Origin: Paracoccaceae bacterium
Lineage (GTDB): Bacteria > Pseudomonadota > Alphaproteobacteria > Rhodobacterales > Rhodobacteraceae
Direction of reading: 5' to 3'
Assembly (NCBI GenBank): GCA_011523445.1
Contig: WTGT01000233.1
Location: 1-5,849 of the forward strand
DNA: 5,849 nt
The notes under the pieces were generated by a model. The model saw only the letters and a program-made list of their open reading frames with translations. It had not been told where the DNA came from and did not search any database. The first letter of the stretch is position 1. Each line of letters opens with the position of its first letter. This document shows, piece by piece, positions 1 to 5,849 of this stretch. The position numbers were made by a program, and so were the translations under genes.

Positions 1-938
1 CCCATGGAAGCAAAATCGGCAGGGGAAATGTCAATCCCGCAAACTGTTCTTTCCAATACCCAATCTGCACCGTTCAAAGCAGGTGACCGGGCACATCCGG
101 GTAGTCCTATTACCTTTTGAGAATCAAGTTCGCCATAAAATAGCAAATTACCCGGGTCAACCGGTATTCCCACCTTGACTACTTTTCCTCCAGCCAAGCG
201 CAAGGCACGTGGACCAGTATCGTTGGCATCCGAAGTTGCCGTAGAGGTCATTACCAGAACCAGTGGTGATCTGGTTTCCCTGAGTGACTCAGACAATTCC
301 CTTGTTTCATGTGAAACAAAAACAATCTGTTCAAGTGCAATCCCCAATCCTTGCAAACGTGCTCTCGTAACTTCAATGCCCTTCTCCGAAAGTTTATCCC
401 TTTTACCCGAATGCGTGGTTATTATTAAATCAGCCTGATGTAATTCCACTTGCCTGAATCCAACAATACCCTCCAGTAATTCTGCAGCCTCAACAACCTT
501 TGACTTGGCCACACCATAGGGGATGATTTTAATCGTACCGACCAACTGGTTCTTTTCAACCTTGGCAAGGCTGGGCAAGGTGGCAAGTGTAATGGCCTCA
601 TCAACCAGATTGAAATCCGTAATACGTTTTGAATCGAATATGATCAAACCGGTCTCGGATGAATAGATGTTTACTCTTCCTGTAAACGGAGAAGAAGCAA
701 ACAACGATGGTTCGACTGAAACCAATTTCTTTCCCAGATAGGAGGCTGCCTCATCTTCCCCAATATCACCTTCCTCAAGTCGGGCCACCATGATTTCCTG
801 AATACCTGAATTCAGGAATACTTCTATGTCCTGTCGATTGAGTATCTTGCCCTTTTTAACCTTTTTACCACCTACATGAATTGAATGGGCCAATATATGT
901 CCAAGCCCCTCACTTGTAGGACAGGTGTCAAATTTCAT
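1..938 (-). CDS. MoeA-like molybdopterin-binding protein, probably with a MobA-like C-terminal domain (3' end outside window)
   Basis: The reading frame is open from an ATG at 938 to the left window edge (312 codons seen, no stop), so the C-terminus is missing. The translation begins MKFDTCPTSEGLGHILAHSI. It carries the features I associate with proteins annotated as molybdopterin-binding/glycosyltransferase family 2: GDIGEDEAA near residue 57, FTGRVNIY near 85, LVDEAITLATLP at 111-122, a MogA/MoeA-type fold stretch at about 170-265 including VDPGNLLFYGEL (260-271), and GLPGCARSP at 278-286. In that family a MobA-like nucleotidyltransferase domain usually follows; here it would lie to the left of position 1 and is inferred, not seen. 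The likely role is cytoplasmic binding and nucleotide modification of the molybdenum cofactor for a xanthine-oxidase-type enzyme. The start overlaps the end of the xdhC-like gene by 11 nt, which suggests translational coupling; upstream there is only a weak GGGA-type ribosome site. The family call is fairly secure; the exact reaction is not. Confidence 0.85.
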   Translation of the reverse strand, partial: MKFDTCPTSEGLGHILAHSIHVGGKKVKKGKILNRQDIEVFLNSGIQEIMVARLEEGDIGEDEAASYLGKKLVSVEPSLFASSPFTGRVNIYSSETGLIIFDSKRITDFNLVDEAITLATLPSLAKVEKNQLVGTIKIIPYGVAKSKVVEAAELLEGIVGFRQVELHQADLIITTHSGKRDKLSEKGIEVTRARLQGLGIALEQIVFVSHETRELSESLRETRSPLVLVMTSTATSDANDTGPRALRLAGGKVVKVGIPVDPGNLLFYGELDSQKVIGLPGCARSPALNGADWVLERTVCGIDISPADFASM

Positions 939-1935
939 TTTTGCTTTTTCCCGAACGAAGGGTTTGGGTAATTTCAGCCATGATGGCGATCGCTATTTCG
1001 GCGGGACTGCGAGAACCTATATCCAAGCCGATGGGCCCATGAATCCTTGTAAGTTGATCTTCGGGCACCGCTTTCTCCCGCAATCTGGCCAGTCGCTTGG
1101 CATGCGTCCGAGTTGAACCCAGACAACCAATATAAAAAGCCGGAGTCTTGAGGGTTTCGAGTATGGCTGGATCATCAATCTTGGGGTCGTGAGTTAAGGT
1201 TACCACCGCCGTTCTGAGGTCGGGAGAAACTTCCCTAATGACCTCGTCAGGCCATTCATTACTGATCCTTTCGCCAGGGAATCTTGCCTCCGAACCGAAT
1301 GATTCCCTTGGATCAATGATCATGGTCTGATATCCAGAATGTCGGGCAATCTGCATTAACGGCTGGGCTATATGGACACCTCCAACAACAATCAGTTTCA
1401 ATGGCGGATTGAACACATTGATGAAAGCATTATCAACCATTCCGCTTTTGTCCAGTTCGAGTGTGTGCATGAGTTCTTCCGTCATTTGTGGAGAACCATG
1501 TGGTATTACCGCACTTTCCCAGGTATCGAGGGATGTCCTGACTATTGCTGGAGTATTCTGGGATCTGTAAGTAACAAGATCACGCAATATTTCCTCTGTT
1601 ATTCCCAAGGGACCTGCAATGGGTTCAACCAGTACCTTGATTTTGCCTCCACAAGCCAAACCCACTGCGAAGGCATCTTCATCCGCCACCCCAAATTCCA
1701 GCAATACTGGTTGCATAGTCTTCATGGCATCAAGGGCTTCGGCAACGACAGCACCTTCTACACACCCTCCCGAAACCGAACCGGCGATTTCTCCAGACAA
1801 GCTTATTGCCAATTGACTACCGACGGGCCTTGGAGCCGATCCCCAAGTTTGGGTAACCGAAGCAATCGCCGATCCCCCATCCTGATGCCATTTCAGGGCA
1901 GTTTCAGGAATTTTGTCATGCTCAGGTCTGTTCAT
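928..1935 (-). CDS. xdhC: XdhC/CoxI family molybdenum cofactor insertion/sulfuration protein
   Basis: A 335-residue protein with the full two-domain XdhC layout. The N-terminal XdhC_CoxI domain (about 15-105) includes GSAPRPVGSQLAI, SGGCVEG (55-61) and GLACGG (92-97), with conserved Cys58 and Cys95. The C-terminal Rossmann-type domain contains VVGGVHIAQPL (183-193), LTHDPKIDDP near 247, IGCLGSTRTHAKR (269-281) and PIGLDIGSRSPAEIAIAI (301-318). Members of this family bind the molybdenum cofactor and support its sulfuration and insertion into xanthine dehydrogenase or CO dehydrogenase; they are cytoplasmic and not subunits of the mature enzyme. Some cox clusters split these domains between two genes; here they are on one chain. 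The ATG at 1935 is the only usable start, since an in-frame TAA lies just two codons upstream; no clear Shine-Dalgarno sequence precedes it. It follows coxE by 65 nt and overlaps the next gene by 11 nt, fitting one operon. Whether it is best named CoxF, CoxI or XdhC depends on the unseen hydroxylase. Confidence 0.93.
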   Translation of the reverse strand: MNRPEHDKIPETALKWHQDGGSAIASVTQTWGSAPRPVGSQLAISLSGEIAGSVSGGCVEGAVVAEALDAMKTMQPVLLEFGVADEDAFAVGLACGGKIKVLVEPIAGPLGITEEILRDLVTYRSQNTPAIVRTSLDTWESAVIPHGSPQMTEELMHTLELDKSGMVDNAFINVFNPPLKLIVVGGVHIAQPLMQIARHSGYQTMIIDPRESFGSEARFPGERISNEWPDEVIREVSPDLRTAVVTLTHDPKIDDPAILETLKTPAFYIGCLGSTRTHAKRLARLREKAVPEDQLTRIHGPIGLDIGSRSPAEIAIAIMAEITQTLRSGKSKNEI

Positions 1936-2000
1936 CGTGTGTTAAACTTATGGTCTTTATTATCAGGCAGGCTAAGTCAATATTAGGGCCAACTTTCAAG

Positions 2001-3248
2001 TCAGTGCAAAGTCTGCATCAATCTGGTTTTATCACCATCATCATAAGAATTGTGAAGTACTTTTGACAATCCGATGAGGGAATTGATGTTATGGGCAGAT
2101 TTGAAGCAATCAACCCAAGGAAGCATGGTACTGATTCCCCTTGCTTTAGGGGTAAATTTATCCCAACGAAGAAGCGGATTAACCCAAATCAATCTGCGGG
2201 CACTCAACTGAAGCCGTTTCATTTCCTGCTTTAACTGGGTGATGTCCCCACTCTCAAGCCCGTCAGTGATCAAAAGTACTAGTGCACCCTGTCCGAGAAC
2301 ACGTCTCGACCATTTGAAATTGAATTCCTTCAGACATTCCCCAATTCTGGTTCCCCCTTCCCAATCGGAAACTTCCCGTCCGGCAGATTCCAGTGCCTGG
2401 TCCACATCCTTGATGGCCAAATTACGGGTAATATTGGTCAATTTTGTACCAAAGGTGAAGGAATGAACCTTGGACCATTGGTTTTTTCGGTAGTTGGTAA
2501 CTGAATGAAGGAAATGCAGGAGCATTCTCGAATAGGTGGACATGCTTCCCGATATATCACAGAGTGCTACCAGATTGGGATATCGTATGGTTGGGTTTTG
2601 GTATCCCAATTTGAATGTTTCACCACCGGTTCTGGAAGCCATTTTCATGGTACTCTTCCAGTCGGAAACCCTTCCCTTGGGATTGGGCTTGTATCGCCTG
2701 GAAACCAACTGCTTCATTGGCAACTCCAATTCTGAAATGATTCGTTTTGCCTCTTTTGTTTCCTCAGTGGACATTTGCTCGAAATCCATGGAGTTAAACC
2801 GGTCCTGATAGGAGGTGGTTCCAGTGGATATCACTTCCAATTCTTCACCAGCCTCCTGATTACTATCGGGGTAATTTATTTGATTTTTACTTTCGCCCAT
2901 CAGTGATTGACCGGCTCTTTTCATGCCGGCTTCAGGATTCCTTTTTTCATTTGCTCCACGAATACCAGGTAACATCATGGACATCATGTGATCATGATAT
3001 CTTGGATCTCGCCAGAAGAGTTCAAAGGTTTGGGTAAAGACAACCATCTGATCAGGTCTGTTGACTAAACTACATTGCAGGGCTGAGAAAAAATCATCCC
3101 TTGTTTGCAAACCAACAGTCTCAACTGCCTTTATTGCCTTTACCGTTTGGCCTGTACCAATAGGCAGGCCAGAAGTTCTCAATGCCCTTGCGAAATGGGT
3201 AATATTATCAACCAGCGTACCCTTGTCAAACTCGTGGTAGGGGTTCAT
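2001..3248 (-). CDS. coxE: CoxE-type VWA domain protein, CO dehydrogenase maturation factor
   Basis: A 415-residue protein. The N-terminal helical part (about 12-95) holds the typical NITHFARALRTSGLPIGTGQ and NRPDQMVVFTQTFELFWRDP stretches of CoxE proteins. A polar, probably flexible linker follows (about 100-165). The VWA domain starts near residue 224, with the MIDAS metal site visible as D231-I-S233-G-S235, a threonine in WEGGTRIG (T300), and the aspartate of LLITDGLESGD (D329). In Oligotropha CoxE works with the AAA+ protein CoxD in adding sulfur and copper to the CODH active site; MoxR ATPase plus VWA protein pairs are a general maturation theme. The length is close to the usual roughly 400 residues. 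The ATG at 3248 is chosen because the 23 in-frame codons between the coxD stop and this ATG include no ATG, GTG or TTG. Only a weak GGA-containing ribosome site precedes it. It lies 69 nt after coxD. The family is clear; service to a true CODH rather than another hydroxylase is inferred. Confidence 0.93.
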   Translation of the reverse strand: MNPYHEFDKGTLVDNITHFARALRTSGLPIGTGQTVKAIKAVETVGLQTRDDFFSALQCSLVNRPDQMVVFTQTFELFWRDPRYHDHMMSMMLPGIRGANEKRNPEAGMKRAGQSLMGESKNQINYPDSNQEAGEELEVISTGTTSYQDRFNSMDFEQMSTEETKEAKRIISELELPMKQLVSRRYKPNPKGRVSDWKSTMKMASRTGGETFKLGYQNPTIRYPNLVALCDISGSMSTYSRMLLHFLHSVTNYRKNQWSKVHSFTFGTKLTNITRNLAIKDVDQALESAGREVSDWEGGTRIGECLKEFNFKWSRRVLGQGALVLLITDGLESGDITQLKQEMKRLQLSARRLIWVNPLLRWDKFTPKARGISTMLPWVDCFKSAHNINSLIGLSKVLHNSYDDGDKTRLMQTLH

Positions 3249-3316
3249 GAATCCATATCCGCTTTGGTATGACTCAAAATATTCAAAAGTGAATGGCGTT
3301 GGCCCCTGTTTTTCAT
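3245..3316 (-). other. Possible 23-residue leader ORF between coxD and coxE
   Basis: An ATG one nucleotide after the coxD stop codon opens a 23-codon frame (MKNRGQRHSL...) that ends in a TGA overlapping the coxE start as ATGA. This is the geometry of a translational-coupling leader that would let ribosomes leaving coxD re-initiate and then pass on to coxE, whose own ribosome site is weak. An AAGGA lies about 11 nt before this ATG, inside the end of coxD, which is somewhat far. The peptide resembles nothing I know. It may equally be chance, given its shortness. Confidence 0.2.
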
Positions 3317-3317
3317 T

Positions 3318-4232
3318 CTAGGCAATTTCCTTCAGGTTTGATCTGGCTTGCTCGAGGATTCTTTGGCTTTCCGAACTGTCGATCTTGGCAATATCATCCT
3401 GATATTTCAGCAAGGCACCCAGAGTATTGGAAATGACCTCGGGAGAAAGTGCAATGGTATCAAGTGCCAACAGGCATTTTGCCCAGTCTATGGATTCTGC
3501 AACCCCTGGTTTCTTGAACAATTCCTCACTTCGCAACGAGTGAACGAAGGAAACAATTTCCTTGGAAAAGGCTTCGCTAGCCTCCGGAACCTTGACCTGG
3601 ATAATTTCGAGTTCTCTTGCAAAATCAGGAAAATCGACCCAGTAATAGAAGCACCTTCGTTTCAAGGCATCATGGATTTCCCTAGTTCGGTTTGAAGTAA
3701 GTATGACAATCGGAGGTTCATTGGATTTGATGGTACCCAACTCAGGGATGGTGACCTGAAATTCCGAAAGTACTTCAAGCAAAAAAGCTTCAAATGGTTC
3801 ATCCGTTCGGTCGATTTCGTCAATAAGCAATACCGGCGGGCCTTCCTCATGGTTCCTTAATGCTTCCAGAATTGGCCTTGATATCAAGTATTCTTCGGAA
3901 AACAATTCTGCCTGAAGGCCTTTCCGTTCAAGATTTCCAGCAGCCTCGGCAGTTCTAATTGCTACCATTTGGGCAGGAAAATTCCATTCGTAAACGGCCG
4001 ATCCGGTATCAAGTCCTTCATAACATTGAAGACGAATCAACTTTCGTCCCAAGGCTCGGGATATAGCCAAGGCAATTTCAGTTTTTCCTACACCTGCCTC
4101 TCCTTCAAGGAATAGAGGCCTGTTGAGTTTCAGGGCCAGAAATACAGTTGTTGCAAGTGAACGATCACAAAGGTAATCAACTTCCCTCAACATACTTTGT
4201 ACCGTTTCAATCGTGTAGGTATTTCTGTTCAA
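3318..4232 (-). CDS. coxD: CoxD-type MoxR family AAA+ ATPase, CO dehydrogenase maturation chaperone
   Basis: With the start chosen here the protein has 304 residues. It shows a MoxR-type AAA+ core: Walker A GEAGVGKT (44-51), Walker B VLLIDEID (134-141), sensor 1 ILTSN (177-181) and a probable arginine finger in LKRRCFYYW (R192/R193). The stretches DRSLATTVFLALKLNRPLFL (23-42) and LQCYEGLDTGSAVYEWNF (68-85) are typical of CoxD. In Oligotropha CoxD is a membrane-associated ATPase chaperone required for sulfuration of the molybdenum site of CODH, acting with CoxE, which is encoded next. The frame could begin at an upstream TTG at 4274, but a TTG at 4232 has a GGAGG exactly 8 nt upstream, and the 14 extra residues do not look like family sequence. 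It is the first gene of the minus-strand run and faces a 335-nt intergenic region, so its promoter should lie there. The stop is TAG, with coxE in the same frame beyond it. Confidence 0.93.
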   Translation of the reverse strand: MNRNTYTIETVQSMLREVDYLCDRSLATTVFLALKLNRPLFLEGEAGVGKTEIALAISRALGRKLIRLQCYEGLDTGSAVYEWNFPAQMVAIRTAEAAGNLERKGLQAELFSEEYLISRPILEALRNHEEGPPVLLIDEIDRTDEPFEAFLLEVLSEFQVTIPELGTIKSNEPPIVILTSNRTREIHDALKRRCFYYWVDFPDFARELEIIQVKVPEASEAFSKEIVSFVHSLRSEELFKKPGVAESIDWAKCLLALDTIALSPEVISNTLGALLKYQDDIAKIDSSESQRILEQARSNLKEIA

Positions 4233-4240
4233 ACTGATAA

Positions 4241-4245
4241 CCTCC
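4241..4245 (-). promoter_or_regulatory. Shine-Dalgarno site deciding the coxD start
   Basis: On the minus strand GGAGG stands 8 nt before the TTG at 4232. It is a much better initiation context than that of the upstream in-frame TTG at 4274, and is the main reason to place the coxD start at a TTG codon. It is the strongest ribosome site next to any start in the window. Confidence 0.75.
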
Positions 4246-4296
4246 AAAAACTCAGATCTATATATAATCGGCAATTCATGTTACTAAATAATTTTT

Positions 4297-4319
4297 TCAC
4301 AAGATTTCCAGAATCACAA
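4297..4319. repeat. Two direct TCACAA hexamers, 17 nt apart, upstream of coxD
   Basis: TCACAA occurs at 4297-4302 and again at 4314-4319 (TTGTGA on the coxD strand). The pair lies about 65-87 nt upstream of the coxD start, where an activator or operator could act. The TGTGA core resembles a CRP/FNR-type half-site, but the copies are direct rather than inverted, so this is not a standard CRP-family site. Confidence 0.3.
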
Positions 4320-4515
4320 ATCGTGAATTGATTGTCCTGATGCAAGTAATCCTTCTTGTTCTTCCCAGCATAAGTCACTGATCCTTGGAAATAAATTATT
4401 GCAGGTCGGATAAAAGTACATACATTCCTTTTCAATATCCTTTCCTATTGGATAGAAACCGTTAGAAAATGAAAATACTATCCATTCAATCGGGATTGGG
4501 TAATTCCGGACAGAA

Positions 4516-4533
4516 ATCACAGACCCATCACAG
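4516..4533. repeat. Two direct ATCACAG heptamers, 11 nt apart, upstream of the AbrB-family gene
   Basis: ATCACAG occurs at 4516-4522 and 4527-4533, a spacing of 11 nt or about one helical turn, which would place both copies on the same DNA face. The pair ends 34 nt before the AbrB-family start. It shares the core TCACA with the hexamer pair near coxD, so one regulator could bind both ends of the divergent region. No known operator is recognised. Confidence 0.3.
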
Positions 4534-4567
4534 GTGACTTACCTCCCTCATCATGATTTAGTGATGT

Positions 4568-5626
4568 ATGAAATTTTGGCAAATGAATAAAATGCTTAAT
4601 TCCAAGATTATATCATTCCTCCAAATCAAAACCCTGGCTTATGCATCTTTGGGAGGTGCGGTTTTCTTGCTCTTGGGTCTTCCCATTCCGCTTTTAATTG
4701 GACCTATGCTAGGTTGTTTGGTAGCAGCCTTGATAGGTTTCCGACTAAAAGGATTTGACAAGATCAGTATCTTAATGAGGACCGTACTGGGGGTTGCCAT
4801 AGGTTCAACCTTTACACCCGAAATTCTGTCGGAAATTGGTCAACTAGGGGCATCCCTCATCATAATTCCCTTGTTTTTGCTAGTGATCTGTACTGTGGGA
4901 TATTTTTACTTCAAAATCTTGGGATTTGATACTGGTACATCCTATTATGGCTCCATTCCAGGTGGACTTGTTGAAATGCTTGTATTCGGGGACAACGCCG
5001 GGGCGAATGTCAGGGCCCTGTCACTCATTCATGCAACGAGAGTACTGGTTATCATGTTGGTAGTTCCATTTGTTATAACCACCATTTGGGATATTGATCT
5101 TACTCACCTGCCAGGAGTTCATATTAATCAGGTTCCCATATTGGAAATAGGGTTGATGATATTTGCTGCCATAACTGGATGGAGACTTGCTGTAGTACTA
5201 AAGGTTCCCGGTGCATCAATTCTTGGACCAATGGTTCTGACTTCGATCCTAACCCTAACCGATTTGATACATTTCAGACCACCAGTTGAATTCATCTGGG
5301 GAGCTCAGTTCTTTATCGGTCTGGGGGTGGGCATCCGCTACAGTGGAGTAACCGGAGTTGAGGTAAGACAATACATTCTATCAGCCTTGGGATATTGCCT
5401 GTTGCTTGGTTTCGTAAGTCTTCTTTTTGTGTTTGTAGTAGTCGGATTATTGGATACTTCCCCGATGGATACACTTCTGGCCTATTTACCCGGAGGTCAG
5501 GCCGAAATGGGTATTATTGCAATCGTCGCCAATGCTGATATGGCTTTTGTAATTTCACACCATGCCTTACGACTGATTCTGGTACTTTTACTTGTTCAGG
5601 TGTTTGCCCGGTGGATTTTGAAATGA
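4568..5626 (+). CDS. abrB: AbrB-family multi-pass inner-membrane protein (internally duplicated)
   Basis: A 352-residue, very hydrophobic protein with about ten likely membrane segments and no cleavable signal peptide evident. It shows the internal duplication of the Gram-negative AbrB family. The first half carries GLPIPLLIGPML (37-48), SIPGGLVEML (129-138) and SLIHATRVLVIMLVVP (152-167). The second half repeats these as KVPGASILGPMV (212-223), YLPGGQAEMGIIA (306-318) and ISHHALRLILVLLLV (329-343). Family members are often labelled AbrB transcriptional regulator or ammonia monooxygenase, but the sequence shows neither a DNA-binding nor an enzyme domain; the fold points to a transporter-like protein of unknown substrate. 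Its length is like that of E. coli AbrB. The ATG at 4568 is the longest start; ATGs at 4583 and 4592 are also possible because no strong Shine-Dalgarno precedes any of them and the first membrane segment begins after residue 20. It is divergent from the cox-type genes, so a functional link is plausible but unproven. Confidence 0.88.
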   Translation: MKFWQMNKMLNSKIISFLQIKTLAYASLGGAVFLLLGLPIPLLIGPMLGCLVAALIGFRLKGFDKISILMRTVLGVAIGSTFTPEILSEIGQLGASLIIIPLFLLVICTVGYFYFKILGFDTGTSYYGSIPGGLVEMLVFGDNAGANVRALSLIHATRVLVIMLVVPFVITTIWDIDLTHLPGVHINQVPILEIGLMIFAAITGWRLAVVLKVPGASILGPMVLTSILTLTDLIHFRPPVEFIWGAQFFIGLGVGIRYSGVTGVEVRQYILSALGYCLLLGFVSLLFVFVVVGLLDTSPMDTLLAYLPGGQAEMGIIAIVANADMAFVISHHALRLILVLLLVQVFARWILK

Positions 5627-5652
5627 ACTTATTGGAATCGAAATAATTCACT

Positions 5653-5675
5653 GGTTCCTCCCACCACAAGGAACT
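5653..5675. terminator. Weak hairpin in the convergent spacer
   Basis: GGTTCCT (5653-5659) can pair with AGGAACT (5669-5675), giving six Watson-Crick pairs plus one G-U around a 9-nt loop. It sits between two convergent genes, where a bidirectional terminator is expected. Neither strand has a proper T-run after the stem, so it is at best a weak intrinsic terminator. A perfect 10-nt palindrome, AATGGCCATT (5681-5690), lies beside it. Confidence 0.3.
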
Positions 5676-5708
5676 CTTGTAATGGCCATTAGTCATCTTC
5701 AGGGGGAA

Positions 5709-5849
5709 TTAATCAAAATCCTTTCCCATCATTAATACAAGCCTAGCAGACCCAACCGCCGCTTCGGTATGATTGGCATTGAATATTTTTTGCCCCAGAG
5801 TAACTTCTCGGATCTGTTTCCATGTTTGATTTGTCGACCCACCACCAGC
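5709..5849 (-). CDS. FGGY-family carbohydrate kinase, C-terminal fragment (5' end outside window)
   Basis: The minus-strand frame is open from the right edge to a TAA at 5709-5711, giving the last 46 residues of a protein. It begins AGGGSTNQTWKQIREVTLGQ and continues with TEAAVGSARLVLM. This matches the C-terminal ATP-binding signature of FGGY kinases, in which a GGGS(x)N..W..I motif is followed by a (T)EAA.GAA helix. These enzymes phosphorylate sugars or polyols such as xylulose, ribulose or glycerol using ATP in the cytoplasm. The substrate cannot be told from this end. It converges on the AbrB-family gene with an 82-nt gap and is probably not functionally tied to the cox-type genes. The evidence is a short fragment, but the motif order is distinctive. 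Confidence 0.72.
   Translation of the reverse strand, partial: AGGGSTNQTWKQIREVTLGQKIFNANHTEAAVGSARLVLMMGKDFD

Larger units (their letters stand above)
4246..4567. promoter_or_regulatory. AT-rich divergent intergenic region between coxD and the AbrB-family gene
   Basis: About 320 nt with no convincing gene. It must hold the promoters of both divergent genes. An AT-rich TATATA-containing stretch (about 4259-4266) precedes coxD and could serve as a minus-strand -10 element, but no good -35 hexamer is found at normal spacing, so no exact promoter is claimed. It also contains two pairs of short direct repeats (4297-4319 and 4516-4533, described separately). A small inverted repeat, CATCA-8 nt-TGATG (4549-4566), ends one base before the AbrB-family start. 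Two overlapping 68-codon minus-strand frames cross it but lack supporting signals. No riboswitch or tRNA fold was recognised. Confidence 0.5.

Noticed and set aside
1372..1986. A 204-codon plus-strand frame opposite the xdhC-like gene
   Set aside because: It is the antisense shadow of a gene with clear family motifs; its translation shows no domain, and its composition is that of a reverse-complement frame.
4263..4268. A perfect TATAAT on the plus strand upstream of the AbrB-family gene
   Set aside because: No -35-like hexamer lies 16-18 nt upstream, it is about 300 nt from the start, and it falls in an AT-rich TATATA run that reads the same way by chance.
4229..4435. A 68-codon minus-strand frame running into the start of coxD
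   Set aside because: It overlaps the coxD ribosome site and start in another frame, has no recognisable motif and no ribosome site of note.
4314..4520. A 68-codon minus-strand frame starting at GTG 4520, with several Cys and aromatic residues
   Set aside because: It looks mildly protein-like, but the strong GGGAGG upstream is about 21 nt from the GTG, too far to serve it; no family is recognised, and a second 68-codon frame overlaps it in another frame, as expected by chance in this spacer.
4246..4567. A molybdenum-cofactor riboswitch or other structured leader upstream of coxD
   Set aside because: I looked for long paired stems but saw only 4-7 nt inverted repeats, so nothing supports a riboswitch.
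5514..5696. A 60-codon minus-strand frame covering the end of the AbrB-family gene and the spacer
   Set aside because: Mostly antisense to a well-supported coding region, with no motif and no link to the kinase frame further right.

Overview
The window carries a four-gene minus-strand run typical of the maturation part of a carbon-monoxide dehydrogenase / xanthine-oxidase-family molybdenum hydroxylase cluster. Next to it lie a divergent membrane-protein gene and the tail of an unrelated kinase gene. In transcription order (right to left) the run is: a CoxD-type MoxR AAA+ ATPase (3318-4232), a CoxE-type von Willebrand factor A protein (2001-3248), a full-length XdhC/CoxI-family protein (928-1935), and a MoeA-like molybdopterin-binding protein cut by the left edge (1-938). 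All four calls rest on motifs read in the translations: Walker A/B, the MIDAS DxSxS, the XdhC SGGCVEG and Rossmann motifs, and a characteristic MoeA-like core.

The organism is most likely a bacterium of the alphaproteobacterial type, possibly a marine one. This is inferred from the coxD-coxE-xdhC order, from the alphaproteobacterial style of the MoeA-like protein (a family that usually has a MobA-like nucleotidyltransferase domain at its C-terminus), and from modest, slightly AT-leaning base composition by eye. There is no rRNA or other marker, so the taxonomy is tentative.

Layout: 1-4232 is one probable operon with short spacers (69 nt, 65 nt, then an 11-nt overlap). A 335-nt AT-rich intergenic region (4233-4567) holds the coxD ribosome binding site and several short direct repeats, and separates coxD from a divergent gene for an AbrB-family multi-pass membrane protein (4568-5626, plus strand). 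A short convergent spacer with a weak hairpin (5627-5708) follows, then the last 46 codons of a FGGY-family carbohydrate kinase on the minus strand (5709-5849).

How the genes work together: CoxD and CoxE are known from the carboxydotroph Oligotropha to be needed for sulfuration and metal insertion at the CODH active site. XdhC-family proteins bind the molybdenum cofactor and help its sulfuration and delivery. The MoeA/MobA-like protein probably tailors the cofactor, for example by making the cytosine dinucleotide form. The catalytic subunits (CoxL/M/S type) are not in the window, so which hydroxylase is served cannot be read here. No mobile element, CRISPR array, tRNA or rRNA was seen. The window looks like a recognisable known system; I did not find a clearly new one.
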